The position numbers and the translations under genes were made by a program. From Halomonas sp. (GTDB lineage: Bacteria; Pseudomonadota; Gammaproteobacteria; Pseudomonadales; Halomonadaceae), in contig NZ_JAJUFQ010000014.1 of NCBI RefSeq assembly GCF_029263665.1, positions 1-64,000 of the forward strand: 64,000 bases of DNA. The letters run 5' to 3'. Below, in pieces: positions 22,116 to 33,633 of the stretch (its first letter is position 1; each line of letters starts with the position of its first letter). Under the pieces are notes generated by a model. That model had not been told where the DNA came from, did no database searches, and saw only the letters and a list, made by a program, of their open reading frames with translations.

Positions 22116-25100
22116 TTATTCAGGCTGGCTACGTGACTGGTCGAGCAACCCCTTGAGGCTCGCGGCCTTGGGCTTTACCAGCCAGAAGTTACGGATGTAG
22201 TCGCTGAAGTCCTCGAGGATGGCCTTGCCGCGCTCGGAGCCGGTCTCTGCCACATATTCCTCGATGGTCTCGCGCAAATGACGCCGATAGGCTTCCATGG
22301 ACTCAGTATTGACGCGGTGGATTTCCACCAGTTCATGGTTGTACTTGTCTACAAAGCTACGGTCTTCGTCGAGCACATAGGCAAAGCCGCCCGTCATGCC
22401 CGCGCCGAAGTTAACTCCAGTTTCACCGAGGACACAGATCATGCCCCCTGTCATGTACTCACCACAGTGATCACCAGCACCCTCGATGACCGCATGCGCT
22501 CCTGAGTTACGTACCCCGAAACGTTCGCCTGCCGTACCCGCGGCAAACAGCTTTCCGCCTGTCGCGCCGTACAGGCAAGTATTACCGATGATCGCCGTCT
22601 TGTGGCTTTCGAAGCGGCTCTCGCGTGGTGGAGTGATGACGATCTTGCCGCCGTTCATCCCTTTGCCGACGTAATCGTTGGCATCCCCTTCCAGATAAAG
22701 GTGCAGACCACGGGCATTCCATACACCAAAGCTCTGGCCCGCCACACCCCGGAAACGTGCAATGACCGGGGCATCTTCCAGGCCTGCCTCGCCATAGCGC
22801 TTGGCAATGGCGCCAGAAGTTAGCGCTCCCACAGAGCGATCACAGTTGGTGATGGAGAAAGACACATCGGCGCCAGACTTGGCTTCGATAGCAGCCTCCA
22901 ACGCTGCCAGTACCTCCTTGTTCTTGGTGCCCGGGTCATGCGGCACATTGCGGCTGACAGTGCAGTATTGCGGCGCGTCGGTCGGTACATGATCATTGGC
23001 CAGCAGCGGAGTCAGATCAAGATTGCGCTGAGACGCCGTCACCCCTTCGAACACTTCGAGCAGGTCAGTCCGGCCGATCAGATCGGTCAGTCGGCGCACC
23101 CCCACCATCGCCATCAATTCACGTACTTCTTCAGCGATGAAGCGGAAGTAGTGCTTGACCATGTCCACCGTGCCACGAAAATGCTCGTCACGCAGATAAT
23201 CCATCTGAGTAGCAACGCCTGTGGCGCAGTTGTTCAGGTGGCAGATACGCAGATACTTGCAGCCCAGGGCCACCATGGGTGCCGTACCGAAACCGAAACT
23301 CTCGGCACCGAGGATCGCGGCCTTGATCACATCCAGGCCGGTCTTCAGCCCGCCATCTGTCTGCAGCCGGATCTTGTCACGCAGCCCATTGATACGCAGG
23401 GCCTGATGAACTTCCGGCAAGCCCAGCTCCCACGGCGAGCCGGCATGCTTGATGGAGGTCAACGGGCTGGCCGCAGTACCTCCGTCATATCCGGAAACAG
23501 TGATCAGGTCAGCATAGGCCTTGGCCACGCCCGTGGCGATAGTGCCGATACCGGGCTCAGATACCAGTTTCACAGAGACCTGAGCTTCGGGGTTGACCTG
23601 CTTGAGGTCAAAGATCAGCTGAGCCAGGTCTTCGATGGAATAGATGTCATGATGCGGCGGCGGAGAGATCAGCGTCACACCAGGCACAGAGTAACGCAGG
23701 CGCGCAATCAGCTCGTTGACCTTGCCACCAGGTAGCTGACCACCTTCGCCAGGCTTGGCCCCCTGGGCCACCTTGATCTGCAACACTTCGGCATTGACCA
23801 GATAGGCCGGCGTGACACCAAAGCGGCCAGAAGCGATCTGCTTGATCTTGGAACTACGAATCGTGCCGTAACGAGAAGGATCCTCGCCCCCCTCACCTGA
23901 GTTGGAGCGGCCGCCAGACTCGTTCATGGCCTGGGCCAAGGCTTCGTGAGCCTCTGGCGACAGGGCTCCTAACGACATGCCAGCACTGTCGAAGCGTGGC
24001 AGCAGGTCTTCGATAGCCTCGACTTCCTCCAGCGGTACTGGCTCAAGAGCCGGCTTGAGCTTGAGCAAGTCGCGGATGGTGGCAGGCTCGCGATCATTGA
24101 CCAGCTCAGCAAAGCGCTTCCACTTGGGATAGCTGCCTTCCTGCACGGCTTCTTGCAAGGCCTTGACCACGTCCGGGTTATAAGCATGGTATTCCTGGCC
24201 ATGCACATACTTGACCAACCCACCATGGACGATGTCCTTGCGTGGGGACCAGGCATCCTTGGCCAATGACACCTGTTGCAGCTGCAACTCATTGAAGCCG
24301 GTACCTTCAATGCGCGAGGCCATGCCAGTAAAGCATAGATCCATGACCTCGGAAGACAGTCCCACAGCCTCGAACAACTGAGAGCCACGATAGGATGCCA
24401 GCGTCGAGATACCCATCTTGGACAGGATCTTGTAAAGGCCTTTCTGCAGACCCTTGCGATAATTCTCACGACCGTCTGCCGGATTGCCGGACAGTTCACC
24501 AGTACGGTGCATGTCCGCCATGACCTGATAGGCCAGCCATGGATAGATGGCCGTGGCACCCACACCAAACAGTACCGCCATCTGATGCGCATCGCGGGCA
24601 TAACCGGTTTCGACGATCAGGTTGACGCGCGGGCGCAGGGCCAGCTTGCCGAGATGATGATGAACCGCCCCCACTGCCAGGGCAGCATGGATCGGTACCT
24701 GTCCCTTCGGCAAATTGGCATCGGACAGAACCAGGATGACCTTGCCATCCAGAGTGGCCTGTTCAGCCTGACGACAAAGCTCGACAATCGCCCCCTTGAG
24801 CCCAAGTTGCTCGGGGTCGTAACCCAATGACAGGGTATGGCTGGCGAAGTCCGGGTCTTCCTGGGACACCAGCAGGCCGAACTTGCGTGGAGACAGGATC
24901 GGCGTCGTCAACACGATGCGATGCGCATGTTCCGGAGTTGACTTGAACACATTGCGCTCCGTGCCACAGCATGTCTCAAGCGACATGACAATGGCTTCGC
25001 GCAGTGGATCGATCGCTGGGTTGGTGACCTGAGCAAACTTTTGACGAAAGTAGTCAGTCAATAAACGACGTTTGCTGGACAGCACCGCCATGGGCGTGTC

Positions 25101-26564
25101 ATCACCCATGGACCCCACCGCTTCCTGGCCGCTTTCCGCCAGGGGACGCAATAACTGGTCACGCTCTTCGAAGCTGACCTGAAACATCTTCTGCTGGGCT
25201 TTGAGAAGATCGGCATCCATGCTCTCGAAGGCTGCCAGCTCCGTCAGGGCTGACTCAAGAAAATGTGCCTGTTCCTTGAGCCAACGCTTGTAGGGATAGG
25301 CGGACTTGAGGCGTTGATCGATGTCTGCAGTATGCAGAACCTCGCCCGTGGCGGTATCCACGGCAAGCAATTGCCCTGGGCCAACACGCCCCTTGGCTAC
25401 GACGTCTTCGGGTTTGTAATCGTAAGTCCCGATTTCAGACGCCAGGGTGATAAAGCCATTCTTGGTAATGACCCAGCGTGCCGGACGCAGACCATTGCGA
25501 TCGAGCATGCACAGCGCCTGACGACCGTCAGTCATGACGACACCTGCGGGGCCATCCCAAGGTTCGACATGCATGGAGTTGTACTCATAGAAAGCACGCA
25601 GATCGCTATCCATGATCTCCACGTTCTGCCAGGCCGGCGGCACCATCATGCGCACAGCGCGATGCAGTTCCATGCCACCCGTCAGCAGGACTTCCAGCAT
25701 GTTGTCCATGCTCGAGGAATCAGACCCAGTGGTGTTGACGATCTCGTCAAGACTGGCGATCTCAGGCATGCGCTCGTTGACAAAGTTTTCCTTGCGCGAA
25801 TTGGCCCAGCCCCGGTTGGCTTCAATCGTGTTGATCTCACCATTGTGAGCCAGCAGGCGGAAAGGTTGAGCCAACGGCCAGCGAGGTGCCGTATTGGTCG
25901 AGAAGCGCTGGTGGAATACACAGATAGCGGTTTCCAGCCTGTCATCCCCCAGATCCTTGTAAAAGGCGGGCAGATCCACAGGCATTACCAGCCCTTTATA
26001 GGACAGCACTTCGCTGGACAGGGAGCAGACATAGAAATCGGGTTCGTGCTTCAGTGCCTGCTCGGCCAGACGGCGCCCCATGAACAGCGCGACGTCGAAG
26101 GGTTCTGCATCGACAGAGCCGGGCTCGACAAATAGCTGACGAATACGCGGCAAGCATTCCAGGGCCATGGGACCACAGACACTGGGATCCACCGGCACTT
26201 CGCGCCAGCCCAGAACTTTCAGGCCACGTTTCTCCAGCTCTCCCGCCAACGCAGCACGAGCAGCCGCCTCGCGCTCATCATCATCAGGCAGAAAAATGGC
26301 GCCAACAGCGTATTGCTCGCCGAGCTCTGCTCCCAGGGTATCCTTGGCAACCTGACGCATGAAACCGTCTGGCATCTTGAGCAGCAGACCGCAACCATCG
26401 CCGGTCTTGCCGTCGGCTGCGATACCACCGCGGTGGGTCATGCAGGTCAATGATTCAATGGCAGTGCTGAGCAGCTCATGGCTAGCCTGCCCTTCCATAT
26501 GGGCGATCAGGCCAAACCCGCAGTTGTCTCGGAATTCTCCGGGCTGATGAAGACCTATGTTCAT
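22116..26564 (-). CDS. gltB: Glutamate synthase (NADPH) large subunit
   Basis: A 1482-residue GOGAT alpha subunit that transfers the glutamine amide to 2-oxoglutarate. Cys15 in [11 protein letters not shown] is the amidotransferase nucleophile exposed after removal of a 14-residue propeptide. The central and FMN-binding domains follow. The 3Fe-4S cysteines are in [17 protein letters not shown]. The C-terminal beta-helix shows the GGxx repeats ([22 protein letters not shown]). Together with gltD it is the main ammonium-assimilation route at low nitrogen. Confidence 0.98.
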   Translation of the reverse strand: MNIGLHQPGEFRDNCGFGLIAHMEGQASHELLSTAIESLTCMTHRGGIAADGKTGDGCGLLLKMPDGFMRQVAKDTLGAELGEQYAVGAIFLPDDDEREAAARAALAGELEKRGLKVLGWREVPVDPSVCGPMALECLPRIRQLFVEPGSVDAEPFDVALFMGRRLAEQALKHEPDFYVCSLSSEVLSYKGLVMPVDLPAFYKDLGDDRLETAICVFHQRFSTNTAPRWPLAQPFRLLAHNGEINTIEANRGWANSRKENFVNERMPEIASLDEIVNTTGSDSSSMDNMLEVLLTGGMELHRAVRMMVPPAWQNVEIMDSDLRAFYEYNSMHVEPWDGPAGVVMTDGRQALCMLDRNGLRPARWVITKNGFITLASEIGTYDYKPEDVVAKGRVGPGQLLAVDTATGEVLHTADIDQRLKSAYPYKRWLKEQAHFLESALTELAAFESMDADLLKAQQKMFQVSFEERDQLLRPLAESGQEAVGSMGDDTPMAVLSSKRRLLTDYFRQKFAQVTNPAIDPLREAIVMSLETCCGTERNVFKSTPEHAHRIVLTTPILSPRKFGLLVSQEDPDFASHTLSLGYDPEQLGLKGAIVELCRQAEQATLDGKVILVLSDANLPKGQVPIHAALAVGAVHHHLGKLALRPRVNLIVETGYARDAHQMAVLFGVGATAIYPWLAYQVMADMHRTGELSGNPADGRENYRKGLQKGLYKILSKMGISTLASYRGSQLFEAVGLSSEVMDLCFTGMASRIEGTGFNELQLQQVSLAKDAWSPRKDIVHGGLVKYVHGQEYHAYNPDVVKALQEAVQEGSYPKWKRFAELVNDREPATIRDLLKLKPALEPVPLEEVEAIEDLLPRFDSAGMSLGALSPEAHEALAQAMNESGGRSNSGEGGEDPSRYGTIRSSKIKQIASGRFGVTPAYLVNAEVLQIKVAQGAKPGEGGQLPGGKVNELIARLRYSVPGVTLISPPPHHDIYSIEDLAQLIFDLKQVNPEAQVSVKLVSEPGIGTIATGVAKAYADLITVSGYDGGTAASPLTSIKHAGSPWELGLPEVHQALRINGLRDKIRLQTDGGLKTGLDVIKAAILGAESFGFGTAPMVALGCKYLRICHLNNCATGVATQMDYLRDEHFRGTVDMVKHYFRFIAEEVRELMAMVGVRRLTDLIGRTDLLEVFEGVTASQRNLDLTPLLANDHVPTDAPQYCTVSRNVPHDPGTKNKEVLAALEAAIEAKSGADVSFSITNCDRSVGALTSGAIAKRYGEAGLEDAPVIARFRGVAGQSFGVWNARGLHLYLEGDANDYVGKGMNGGKIVITPPRESRFESHKTAIIGNTCLYGATGGKLFAAGTAGERFGVRNSGAHAVIEGAGDHCGEYMTGGMICVLGETGVNFGAGMTGGFAYVLDEDRSFVDKYNHELVEIHRVNTESMEAYRRHLRETIEEYVAETGSERGKAILEDFSDYIRNFWLVKPKAASLKGLLDQSRSQPE

Positions 26565-27021
26565 GGGCGCGCCTCAGATAAGAAGGGTTGTAGTCACAGC
26601 GTTGAAACGATATATTTAAAAGTTTTTCTTTTATTTTGCTTTCTGTGCAAATATCGCCAACTGTCCGAAAAAAGGCTCTCCAGCATAGCCATGCTGTGCC
26701 TTCTTCGCAATTCCCCCAGCCTCCGCAAAAGCCTAAAAAACCACTACAAATTAGACGCTTACACCACGACCAAAGAAAAAAACCTTATCGCATCAACCAC
26801 TTGGAATCATTTTCCAAGCAGACCAAGGCCAAAAATCTCGCCATTAGACTTTGGTCTTAAAAACTGTCGACACCCCATGCCGATCACGCATATGACATAC
26901 AGATCCTTGCATAGAGAAAGACGTCATAGCCATGCCCAAGCCCCTAAGCAACAGTCAAACATGACAATGCCCGCACAAGGCGGGCATTGATCAAGAAAAC
27001 CGTATTGGTCGAGATAGCAAT
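26565..27021. other. Intergenic region upstream of gltB
   Basis: 457 bases, AT-rich next to gltB. It must contain the gltB promoter and, at the far end, the aqpZ terminator (26965-26989). No gene is recognised; open frames here lack ribosome sites and resemble no family. Confidence 0.5.
26965..26989 (-). terminator. Hairpin downstream of aquaporin gene
   Basis: 10-bp stem CAATGCCCGC / GCGGGCATTG with loop ACAAG, 33 bases past the aquaporin stop. It has no T-tract, so termination efficiency is uncertain. Its sequence resembles the aroB terminator at 27933-27961. Confidence 0.55.
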
Positions 27022-27771
27022 TCAAAGAGCGCTGGCAGCACCAGGCTCGCTGACCTCATCCTTGCCAAGCCATCCATAGATGATACCGCCAATGGCACCA
27101 CCTATGATGGGGGCCACCCAGAACAGCCATAGCTGGGAAAGCGCACCAGAACCGGCAAACACTGCCACCGCTGTGGAACGCGCCGGGTTCACTGAAGTGT
27201 TGGTAACCGGAATGCTGATCAGGTGAATCAGCGTCAGGGCAAGACCGATGGCAATTGGCGCAAAGCCAGCAGGTGCCAACTTGTGTGTTGCTCCCATGAT
27301 CACGATCAGGAACATGGCCGTGAGCACAACTTCGGTCAGCAACGCGGCCCCCAGGCTATAACCACCGGGAGACAAGTCTCCAAAGCCATTACTGGCAAAA
27401 TTGCCAGCGGCAGAAGGATCACTGACAAACCCTGCACTGCCCTGCGCAATTGTCATCAGAACAAAGCCTGCAACCAGCCCGCCAAATACCTGCGCAATGA
27501 TGTAAGGCAGCAATTCCTTGGTCGAGAATCTCCCCCCGGCCCAAAGTCCTACACTTACCGCTGGATTAAAATGCCCCCCGGATATATGCCCGAATGCGTA
27601 AGCACCGGTCACCACCGTCAGACCAAACGCCAATGCCACTCCGAGAAAACCAATACCCAAGGGATTACCATCACCACCAAAATTGGCTGCCAATACAGCG
27701 CTTCCACATCCTCCCAGTACCAGCCAGAACGTTCCTATACACTCTGCGACCAGCTTCTTGATCAGGTTCAT
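27022..27771 (-). CDS. aqpZ: Aquaporin Z-like water channel
   Basis: 249 residues with six membrane segments and both NPA boxes: [13 protein letters not shown] and [10 protein letters not shown]. The residues after the second box and the AqpZ-like N-terminus [18 protein letters not shown] point to a water channel rather than a glycerol facilitator (GlpF has a longer loop with an Asp after the second NPA). It moves water across the inner membrane during osmotic shifts. ATG 27771 has GGAGGAAGG just upstream; a longer frame to 27813 does not. Confidence 0.93.
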   Translation of the reverse strand: MNLIKKLVAECIGTFWLVLGGCGSAVLAANFGGDGNPLGIGFLGVALAFGLTVVTGAYAFGHISGGHFNPAVSVGLWAGGRFSTKELLPYIIAQVFGGLVAGFVLMTIAQGSAGFVSDPSAAGNFASNGFGDLSPGGYSLGAALLTEVVLTAMFLIVIMGATHKLAPAGFAPIAIGLALTLIHLISIPVTNTSVNPARSTAVAVFAGSGALSQLWLFWVAPIIGGAIGGIIYGWLGKDEVSEPGAASAL

Positions 27772-27932
27772 GGATTCCTTCCTCCAAGTGAGGCCACCCC
27801 CTTGGCGACCCACCTCAACAAGATTAGGCTCGTTTCAACACAATAGCGTGATGAATTTTCATCGCTGATACGGCATAAAGTCAGAAAATCTCCATGAATA
27901 TTCTCTGGAAAAGCCTCATCTCTAATAAAACG

Positions 27933-27961
27933 CATCACGCCCGCACTAGGCGGGCGTGATG
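27933..27961 (-). terminator. Terminator of aroB
   Basis: 12-bp perfect stem CATCACGCCCGC / GCGGGCGTGATG with loop ACTAG, followed on the minus strand by CGTTTTATTAG. It is 75 bases after the aroB stop. Confidence 0.8.
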
Positions 27962-28035
27962 ATCAGCATTGCTATACGCTCATTGTCTTGCCCTGCAAGA
28001 CCTTTCATTTCAACAGGGCTAGTCGCAGCAAGGAA

Positions 28036-29151
28036 TCAACAACGCGGAAATTCGGCAATACAAGCCTTGAGCACTTCCAATGGCGTTTCGTCATGAACAC
28101 AGGCTTCGCCCAGTCGGCGCAACAGCACCAGGCGTAAGCAGTCATCGACATTCTTCTTGTCCAGCTTCATGCGCGACAGGAAGTCATCGACGCTCATCTC
28201 GACCGGCGCTTCCACCGGCAGACCAGCAGCAATAATGATACGACGTGTGCGCTCCAGAGCGACCGCATCAATCCAGCCAAGGCGATGAGACAGGTCTGCG
28301 GCCATCGCCATACCGGCCCCAACGGCTTCGCCGTGCAGCCAGGCGCCATAGCCCATGTGAGCCTCAATGGCATGTCCAAAGGTATGCCCCAGGTTGAGCA
28401 ACGCGCGCACCCCTTGCTCCGTCTCATCCTGAGCTACGATTTCCGCCTTGATCGAGCAGCTACGCTCAATGGCCTTGGCAAGCAATTCGGCATCAAGGGC
28501 TCGCAGGCCGTCCATTTCAGCCTCAAGCCAGTTCAGGAAGGAAGCATCGTGAATCAAGCCGTACTTGATCACCTCGGCAAGACCTGCTGAAAGCTCCCTG
28601 GCGGGCAGCGTCTTCAGGGATGACGTGTCGATCAGCACTGCCTTGGGCTGCCAGAATGCCCCGATCATGTTCTTGCCCAGGGGATGGTTGACCCCCGTCT
28701 TGCCACCGACGGAAGAGTCCACCTGGGACAGCAAGGTAGTCGGTACCTGAATAAAGGCGATGCCGCGCTGATAGCAGGCAGCAGCGAAGCCCACCATATC
28801 GCCAATCACACCTCCACCCAGAGCCACCAGCGTGGCGCGCCGATTGAAGCCAGCTTCCAGCAAGGCATCCCAGATGCGCGTCAGGACATCGAAGCTCTTG
28901 TATTCCTCACCATCAGGCAGCACTAATGTCTTGACCTCCAGCCCTTCAGGCAACCCTTCGGTCAGCGCAGCCAGGTAGTATTCGGCAACCGTATCATTGG
29001 TGACCACCATGACCTGCCGCCCCGCCAGATATGAGGCCAGTCGTTCTCCATCCTCAATCAGACCTGGACCGATATGGATGGGATAACTACGCTCATCGAG
29101 AGCGACATTGAGTGTCAGAGGCTGGAGCGAAGAAGAGGCTTCGATGTTCAT
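28036..29151 (-). CDS. aroB: 3-dehydroquinate synthase
   Basis: 371 residues, normal AroB length, second step of the shikimate pathway. Visible parts are the NAD-binding [13 protein letters not shown] and [19 protein letters not shown], the substrate site [21 protein letters not shown] (in parts: [22 protein letters not shown]) and the metal ligands in [11 protein letters not shown] and HGEAVGAGM. The ATG at 29151 overlaps the aroK stop (ATGA), so aroK and aroB are coupled; a TTG at 29166 is less likely. Confidence 0.97.
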   Translation of the reverse strand: MNIEASSSLQPLTLNVALDERSYPIHIGPGLIEDGERLASYLAGRQVMVVTNDTVAEYYLAALTEGLPEGLEVKTLVLPDGEEYKSFDVLTRIWDALLEAGFNRRATLVALGGGVIGDMVGFAAACYQRGIAFIQVPTTLLSQVDSSVGGKTGVNHPLGKNMIGAFWQPKAVLIDTSSLKTLPARELSAGLAEVIKYGLIHDASFLNWLEAEMDGLRALDAELLAKAIERSCSIKAEIVAQDETEQGVRALLNLGHTFGHAIEAHMGYGAWLHGEAVGAGMAMAADLSHRLGWIDAVALERTRRIIIAAGLPVEAPVEMSVDDFLSRMKLDKKNVDDCLRLVLLRRLGEACVHDETPLEVLKACIAEFPRC

Positions 29152-29696
29152 GGGTTGGCCTTGCAAGTAAGAGGATCAACCATCCGCTGGACGCGGCGTA
29201 TAATATCGTTGACCACCGAGCGGGGGCCTCGACGATCAGTTCGCACCACCAGATCGGCCGTCGCGCGATACAAGGGGTCCCGCAAGGCAAACATGTCACG
29301 CAGGAGTCTTTCACGGTCCCCTCGCTGCAGAAGAGGCCGGTTACGATCCTTGGCGGTTCGCTTGAGCTGCTGCTCAACGGTGGTAAACAGATAGATGACG
29401 GTGCCGCCCTCGCGAATGCGTTTGCGGTTCTGCTCACGCAGCACAGCGCCCCCGCCAGTCGCGATTACACACTGCTCTCTGTCCATTAACTCATCGATCA
29501 TCGCACTTTCGCGATCACGAAAGCCGGTTTCACCTTCCACATCGAAAATCCAGGGAATATCGGCACCGCAGCGATCCTGAATTTCGTGATCGCTGTCGTA
29601 GAACTCACGTGACAGTTCGGCCGCCAGCAGGCGGCCGATAGTGCTCTTTCCAGCCCCCATGGGGCCGATCAAAATCAGGTTGGGTACATCCTGCAT
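29148..29696 (-). CDS. aroK: Shikimate kinase
   Basis: 182 residues. It phosphorylates shikimate with ATP. The P-loop is [12 protein letters not shown], followed by FYDSDHEI (shikimate/Mg-binding Asp), ETGFRDRE and GGGAVL, and the lid Arg in RNRPLLQ. Its start overlaps the pilQ stop by one base (TGATG), and it overlaps aroB, which gives the classic secretin-aroK-aroB operon. Confidence 0.97.
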   Translation of the reverse strand: MQDVPNLILIGPMGAGKSTIGRLLAAELSREFYDSDHEIQDRCGADIPWIFDVEGETGFRDRESAMIDELMDREQCVIATGGGAVLREQNRKRIREGGTVIYLFTTVEQQLKRTAKDRNRPLLQRGDRERLLRDMFALRDPLYRATADLVVRTDRRGPRSVVNDIIRRVQRMVDPLTCKANP

Positions 29697-31024
29697 CAGC
29701 GAATCGCCAGGCCGTCGTCGAGAATCCGTGGGGTAATGAATACCAACAACTCTACCTTATCGTTGACGTCCTCGGTATAGCGAAACAACTTGCCCACCAG
29801 GGGAATGTCACCCAACCAGGGGGTCTTGTATAGGCTATGTGCCTGTTCTGACGTAAGAATTCCGCCCAGAACGATGGTTTCTCCATCATCGGCCAGGACC
29901 TGAGTCATGATCTCATTGGTATCGATGGCAGGGGCACCTCGGAAGGTCTGATCCGCCAAGGTGTCATTATTGATCTTGAGATCCATGACAATGCGATGGT
30001 CCGAGGTAATCTGCGGCGTCACTTCCAGTGCCAGTACCGCTTCCTTGAAGGCCGTACTGGTAGCACCATCTCCAGTCGACTCCTGATAAGGAATCTCCTT
30101 GCCCTGCTTGATGATTGCTGTGTGCTGATTGGCAGTGATCACCTTGGGCTGGGAGATGATCTGGCTCTTGCCTTCGCTTTGCAGTGCTCGAAGCTCCAGG
30201 TCGAGCAAGACGTCTCCGGCCAGATAACCAATGTTGAACGTGGTGCCAGGACCAAGGCTATCTCCCAGATCAACGGCCAGGCCTCCATATGCACCGCGAT
30301 GTCCCTGAATCTTACGCTCCAGGGACATACTGCCATTTCCCTTATCCACCATCCCCATGGTGCTCGTCACTCCCCAGTTCACACCTATCTGGCGAGCAGC
30401 GCTATCCTTGACCACTACGATGCGTGCCTCAATCTGTACCTGAGGAGCAGGCACATCCAACTGCCGCAGAGTCTGCCGTATTTGACCAAGATGTTCCGCA
30501 GTATCCTGAATCAGCAACATGTTCGTGCGACTGTCAGCAGCAGCACTGCCCCGCTGGGAAAGCAGGCCGAAACCTCCAGCCCCACGCAACAGATCAGCGA
30601 GATCCGCAGCCTTGGCATAGCGCACCTGAACGTGCTCAGTGACCAGAGGCTGCCATTGACGTTGCTTCTCCTGTTCCAGAAGCTTGCTCTGTTCACGCTG
30701 AGCGATTTCGGTAGCGGGAGCCACCAAAATGACATTGGCCTCACGGCGGCTGGTCAATCCCTGGCTCTTCAGTACCAGATCCAGCGCTTGATCCCATGGC
30801 ACCGAATCAAGGCGCAACGTCACCCGGCCTCCCACGCCCTCCCCCACAACGATATTCAGACCCGTGAATTCACTGATGGCCGACAGCACTGAGCCCAATG
30901 GTGCATCTTCAAAGCTCAACGACATGGGAGCTCCGTGATAGGCGGGAGCGGACTGAGCAACCTCAGCCTCCCATTGCCAACCCACCAGCAGCAGCACCGC
31001 CACCTTGAATAATCGTTTCGACAT
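29696..31024 (-). CDS. pilQ: Type IV pilus-type secretin, short form (PilQ/HofQ)
   Basis: 442 residues. A signal peptide ([14 protein letters not shown]) is followed by a secretin/TonB short N-terminal domain ([21 protein letters not shown] in part: [13 protein letters not shown]), an N-domain ([17 protein letters not shown]) and the secretin channel with [15 protein letters not shown] and VPLVGKLFR. It lacks the AMIN domains of ~700-residue pilus PilQ and is close in length to HofQ of Escherichia coli. It would form an outer membrane ring for pilus assembly or DNA uptake. ATG 31024 has GAAGG 8 bases ahead. Preceded by the fused pilus assembly genes. Confidence 0.9.
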   Translation of the reverse strand: MSKRLFKVAVLLLVGWQWEAEVAQSAPAYHGAPMSLSFEDAPLGSVLSAISEFTGLNIVVGEGVGGRVTLRLDSVPWDQALDLVLKSQGLTSRREANVILVAPATEIAQREQSKLLEQEKQRQWQPLVTEHVQVRYAKAADLADLLRGAGGFGLLSQRGSAAADSRTNMLLIQDTAEHLGQIRQTLRQLDVPAPQVQIEARIVVVKDSAARQIGVNWGVTSTMGMVDKGNGSMSLERKIQGHRGAYGGLAVDLGDSLGPGTTFNIGYLAGDVLLDLELRALQSEGKSQIISQPKVITANQHTAIIKQGKEIPYQESTGDGATSTAFKEAVLALEVTPQITSDHRIVMDLKINNDTLADQTFRGAPAIDTNEIMTQVLADDGETIVLGGILTSEQAHSLYKTPWLGDIPLVGKLFRYTEDVNDKVELLVFITPRILDDGLAIR

Positions 31025-31124
31025 CCTTGTCACCTTCTTGTTATCAATATGCAGCCATTACCAATGCACTACTATTGACGCACGATCGCCGCTACTGCCG
31101 GGGGCCCATTGCCCCCTTCAGCGC

Positions 31125-32141
31125 TTACTTCAAGTCCAATTGCTGATCGAACAACCCACCTTTCAAGCGCAGATGAGCTTTTCCTATTTCCATGACCCTG
31201 GCCTGATTTACCCCACGCCCCAGCCGGTCTCCCACCTTGACTCGCCAGACCTTCTTGTCCGGCGTACTGACCAGCGCCCAACGCCGCTCCCCCTGGACCA
31301 GGGTACCGACCAGAGATACAGATGCAGGCGGATAATCCTGCAGCGTCACAGGTACGGCCGAGGATTCACCTGACGGATGAAGCACACCAAAAGGGCTGGG
31401 CCTGTCGGCATAGCGATACGCCAAGCGGCGAAACTGGGAAGAGCCCTCAGTGGTAAAAGAGCCCTCAGCGGTAGAAGAGCCCTCAGCGGTCTCAGCAACA
31501 GAATAAGGACCGACAAGGTGGTATGCGTGTCCTTCAGCGGAGAACCGCAATACATCCCCTTCGCCTTCCACCATGAAATCATCAAGACTGGGCATACCCG
31601 GTAATCGCGTGAGCCCGGCAACAAAGCCCGCCAGATCATGAAACCCACCCCGAACACTCAAGCTGAATGCCTGAGTATCCACCAGCTCAGACATGCCCTG
31701 TTGTTGTGTCTGAGTATCGGGCGTTCCCAGGCTCATGGTGTCAATGGCCAGGTGGTATTGCTGTGCAAGATGGGAAACCTCCGCCAGCAAAGGGCTTGAG
31801 GGCTTGCTCGAAACGGGTATTGCATTGGTCTTGGGGCTCAGCTTCCCTACTGTCAATTCGATCAGTCGTCGCTCAAGAACCCGCCACTCAGATTGCAACT
31901 GCTCGTGATGTCGTTGCGCCTCAGACTGCCCCTGAGCATGCCTTCCCTGCTGCTGACGTGCAGATTCGAGTTGGGTATATAGCGGAACGACTTCAATCCA
32001 CAGGACGGTGCCCAGCACCAGAACCAACACGACGACCACCAGTAGTCCACGTAACGCCCACGGCCAGGAGCCAGCCTCGCTCAGTTCGAGTGAACGCCAG
32101 TCACATTCCTTCAGGCGTTGCCATTCGTAAGCCAGAGTCAT
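31125..32141 (-). CDS. PilO-PilP fusion protein (pilus alignment subcomplex)
   Basis: 338 residues. Residues 1-~215 match PilO in layout: short cytoplasmic head, one membrane segment (~30-50, LLVVVVLVLVLGTVLW), a coiled coil, and the periplasmic fold with HDLAGFVAGLTRLPGM. Residues ~245-338 look like PilP: YADRPSPFG, LQDYPPASVSLVGTLVQG, ALVSTPDKKVWRVKVGDRLG, ending KGGLFDQQLDLK, lacking PilP's usual lipoprotein signal because it is joined to PilO. The linker holds three 6-residue repeats (ETAEGS, STAEGS, FTTEGS). It overlaps the upstream gene by ATGA. In other bacteria PilO and PilP are separate proteins that bind each other and the secretin. Confidence 0.82.
   Translation of the reverse strand: MTLAYEWQRLKECDWRSLELSEAGSWPWALRGLLVVVVLVLVLGTVLWIEVVPLYTQLESARQQQGRHAQGQSEAQRHHEQLQSEWRVLERRLIELTVGKLSPKTNAIPVSSKPSSPLLAEVSHLAQQYHLAIDTMSLGTPDTQTQQQGMSELVDTQAFSLSVRGGFHDLAGFVAGLTRLPGMPSLDDFMVEGEGDVLRFSAEGHAYHLVGPYSVAETAEGSSTAEGSFTTEGSSQFRRLAYRYADRPSPFGVLHPSGESSAVPVTLQDYPPASVSLVGTLVQGERRWALVSTPDKKVWRVKVGDRLGRGVNQARVMEIGKAHLRLKGGLFDQQLDLK
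31440..31493 (-). repeat. Three 18-bp tandem repeats in PilO-PilP linker
   Basis: Units 31440-31457, 31458-31475 and 31476-31493 share AGAGCCCTCAGxGGT and encode xTxEGS hexapeptides exactly where the PilO-like part ends and the PilP-like part begins. The 18-bp period preserves the reading frame. Confidence 0.8.
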
Positions 32142-33382
32142 CCGCTATGACTGCCATTCAGAGATTCTGGAGACAAGTGGATAGCCAGACTGAAATGCTG
32201 CTGCTCTTCCACGTCCTTGACACTCATCAGGACGACTTTCATAAACAGAGGCTGCTGACCAAGAAGCCGTAGTTGCTCCATCAATTGAGCATTGTTCTGG
32301 GCCACGCCGGCCAGCTCAAGGTGATCCCCCTGACGCTGGCAGGCTTGATAACGGACTCCTGGAGCCAGACTGCCGGCCAAGGCATTGAAGACGGCAACGG
32401 CAGTGGCTCGGCTGAGTTGCAGCTGAGAAAGAAGTTCTTGCAATGCTGCAATCCGCTGCTTGAGGAATCTTTCCCCTTCAGGGGTGATGAATTCTTCTGC
32501 CGAGCCGGCTTCACTCTGCGGTGACATCGCGTGCTCAGCCTCTATCAGCCTTGCCAGGCGCCGCTCAAGCTCATGAGATACTGCCATCCCGATGCCGGCA
32601 CTCAGCATGGCAACCCCGACCAACCCTATCCAGAAACGCCGCGTACGCTTCACTCTATCGACATCTCTCCACGGCAACAGGTTGATTCCCGAGCCCCCCA
32701 GGGCAAGGCCGAAAGCCCTCTTCCATGTAGCGGACTCTGCCAGAAGGGCATTGCCATCAAGCCCGGGAGAAAAGGACAAGAGATCTCCCAGGGCAGCCCT
32801 GTCCTCTTCCTTGCCTGCCTTGTACAATACCTCCTCGACTCGCCACATGAGCGGGCCTTCTGCGTCGATCGCTGCTATTTGCAAGCCAGCACACTCCAGT
32901 ACTTCGACCAACTGCTCGATGAACTGTCGATGACAGGCCACCAGCAACACCTCCTGACGACCATTTTCTGGGCGAGCATCGAGACAATAAAAGTCATATG
33001 CCGATTCAGGGAACGGAAAGGGAAGCTGCGTGTCGGAGTTCCATTCAATGAAGGCAGCGATGCCATCACCGTTCAAGTGGGCAGGGCAGCGCATTACGCT
33101 CGAGGAGGTGATACTGCTCGGCAGCGTGGTGACGACACGACGGGAACCAGATGCAAAGTGCTCCACGCCTTCACGTAGTACGGAGATGAGCGTACTCGAT
33201 TGACGTATACGCCCCTCGACGATGCAGCCTTCGGGTAAAGGCATGACGGCATAGCCACGCACCACAAAACGCGAGGCCCGGGGTCGCCACCTTGGCCAGC
33301 GCGGCGCCAGTTCCATGAACCTGATAGCATCAGGAGAAATATCGACGCCAAACCGCGTCCTGAATGAGGTAGGCCAGATCAT
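32138..33382 (-). CDS. PilM-PilN fusion protein (pilus inner-membrane platform)
   Basis: 414 residues. The N-terminal ~230 resemble the actin-like PilM/HofM (FGVDISPDAIRFMEL, RVVTTLPSSITSSSV, EWNSDTQLPFPFPESAYDF, AAIDAEGPLMWRVEEV) but are about 120 residues shorter than standalone PilM. PilN then begins with its hallmark INLLPWR (residues 233-239), followed by a membrane segment (RFWIGLVGVAMLSAGIGMAV), a coiled coil and the periplasmic PilN fold. In standard operons PilM binds the cytoplasmic INLLP peptide of PilN; here they are covalently joined. ATG 33382 is used; a GTG at 33394 has no ribosome site. Confidence 0.82.
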   Translation of the reverse strand: MIWPTSFRTRFGVDISPDAIRFMELAPRWPRWRPRASRFVVRGYAVMPLPEGCIVEGRIRQSSTLISVLREGVEHFASGSRRVVTTLPSSITSSSVMRCPAHLNGDGIAAFIEWNSDTQLPFPFPESAYDFYCLDARPENGRQEVLLVACHRQFIEQLVEVLECAGLQIAAIDAEGPLMWRVEEVLYKAGKEEDRAALGDLLSFSPGLDGNALLAESATWKRAFGLALGGSGINLLPWRDVDRVKRTRRFWIGLVGVAMLSAGIGMAVSHELERRLARLIEAEHAMSPQSEAGSAEEFITPEGERFLKQRIAALQELLSQLQLSRATAVAVFNALAGSLAPGVRYQACQRQGDHLELAGVAQNNAQLMEQLRLLGQQPLFMKVVLMSVKDVEEQQHFSLAIHLSPESLNGSHSG

Positions 33383-33552
33383 TTTTGTATACACCCTGCA
33401 TCAGCACTACATTAGCGCAACGTCTACTATCAGGCTCAACGCTACGTCATCTGGCGCGGTAGATTGCTGATCCAGGGCGCATTCAGGACATTTAGACTGT
33501 ACCGAAATAAGGCTTTATCAAGTCAATGGTGGTGGCCGCCTTCGCGTCTTCT

Positions 33553-33558
33553 TATAAT
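33553..33558 (+). promoter_or_regulatory. Possible -10 element of mrcA promoter
   Basis: A perfect TATAAT lies 76 bases before the mrcA start, in the divergent region between the pil operon and mrcA. A matching -35 element is not obvious. Confidence 0.25.
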
Positions 33559-33633
33559 GGCCGTCGCGAAGGAACGCCCATATGTATCACTCATCGCCGC
33601 CGTTTTCGTTTCCAGCATGGATACCGCGATTTC

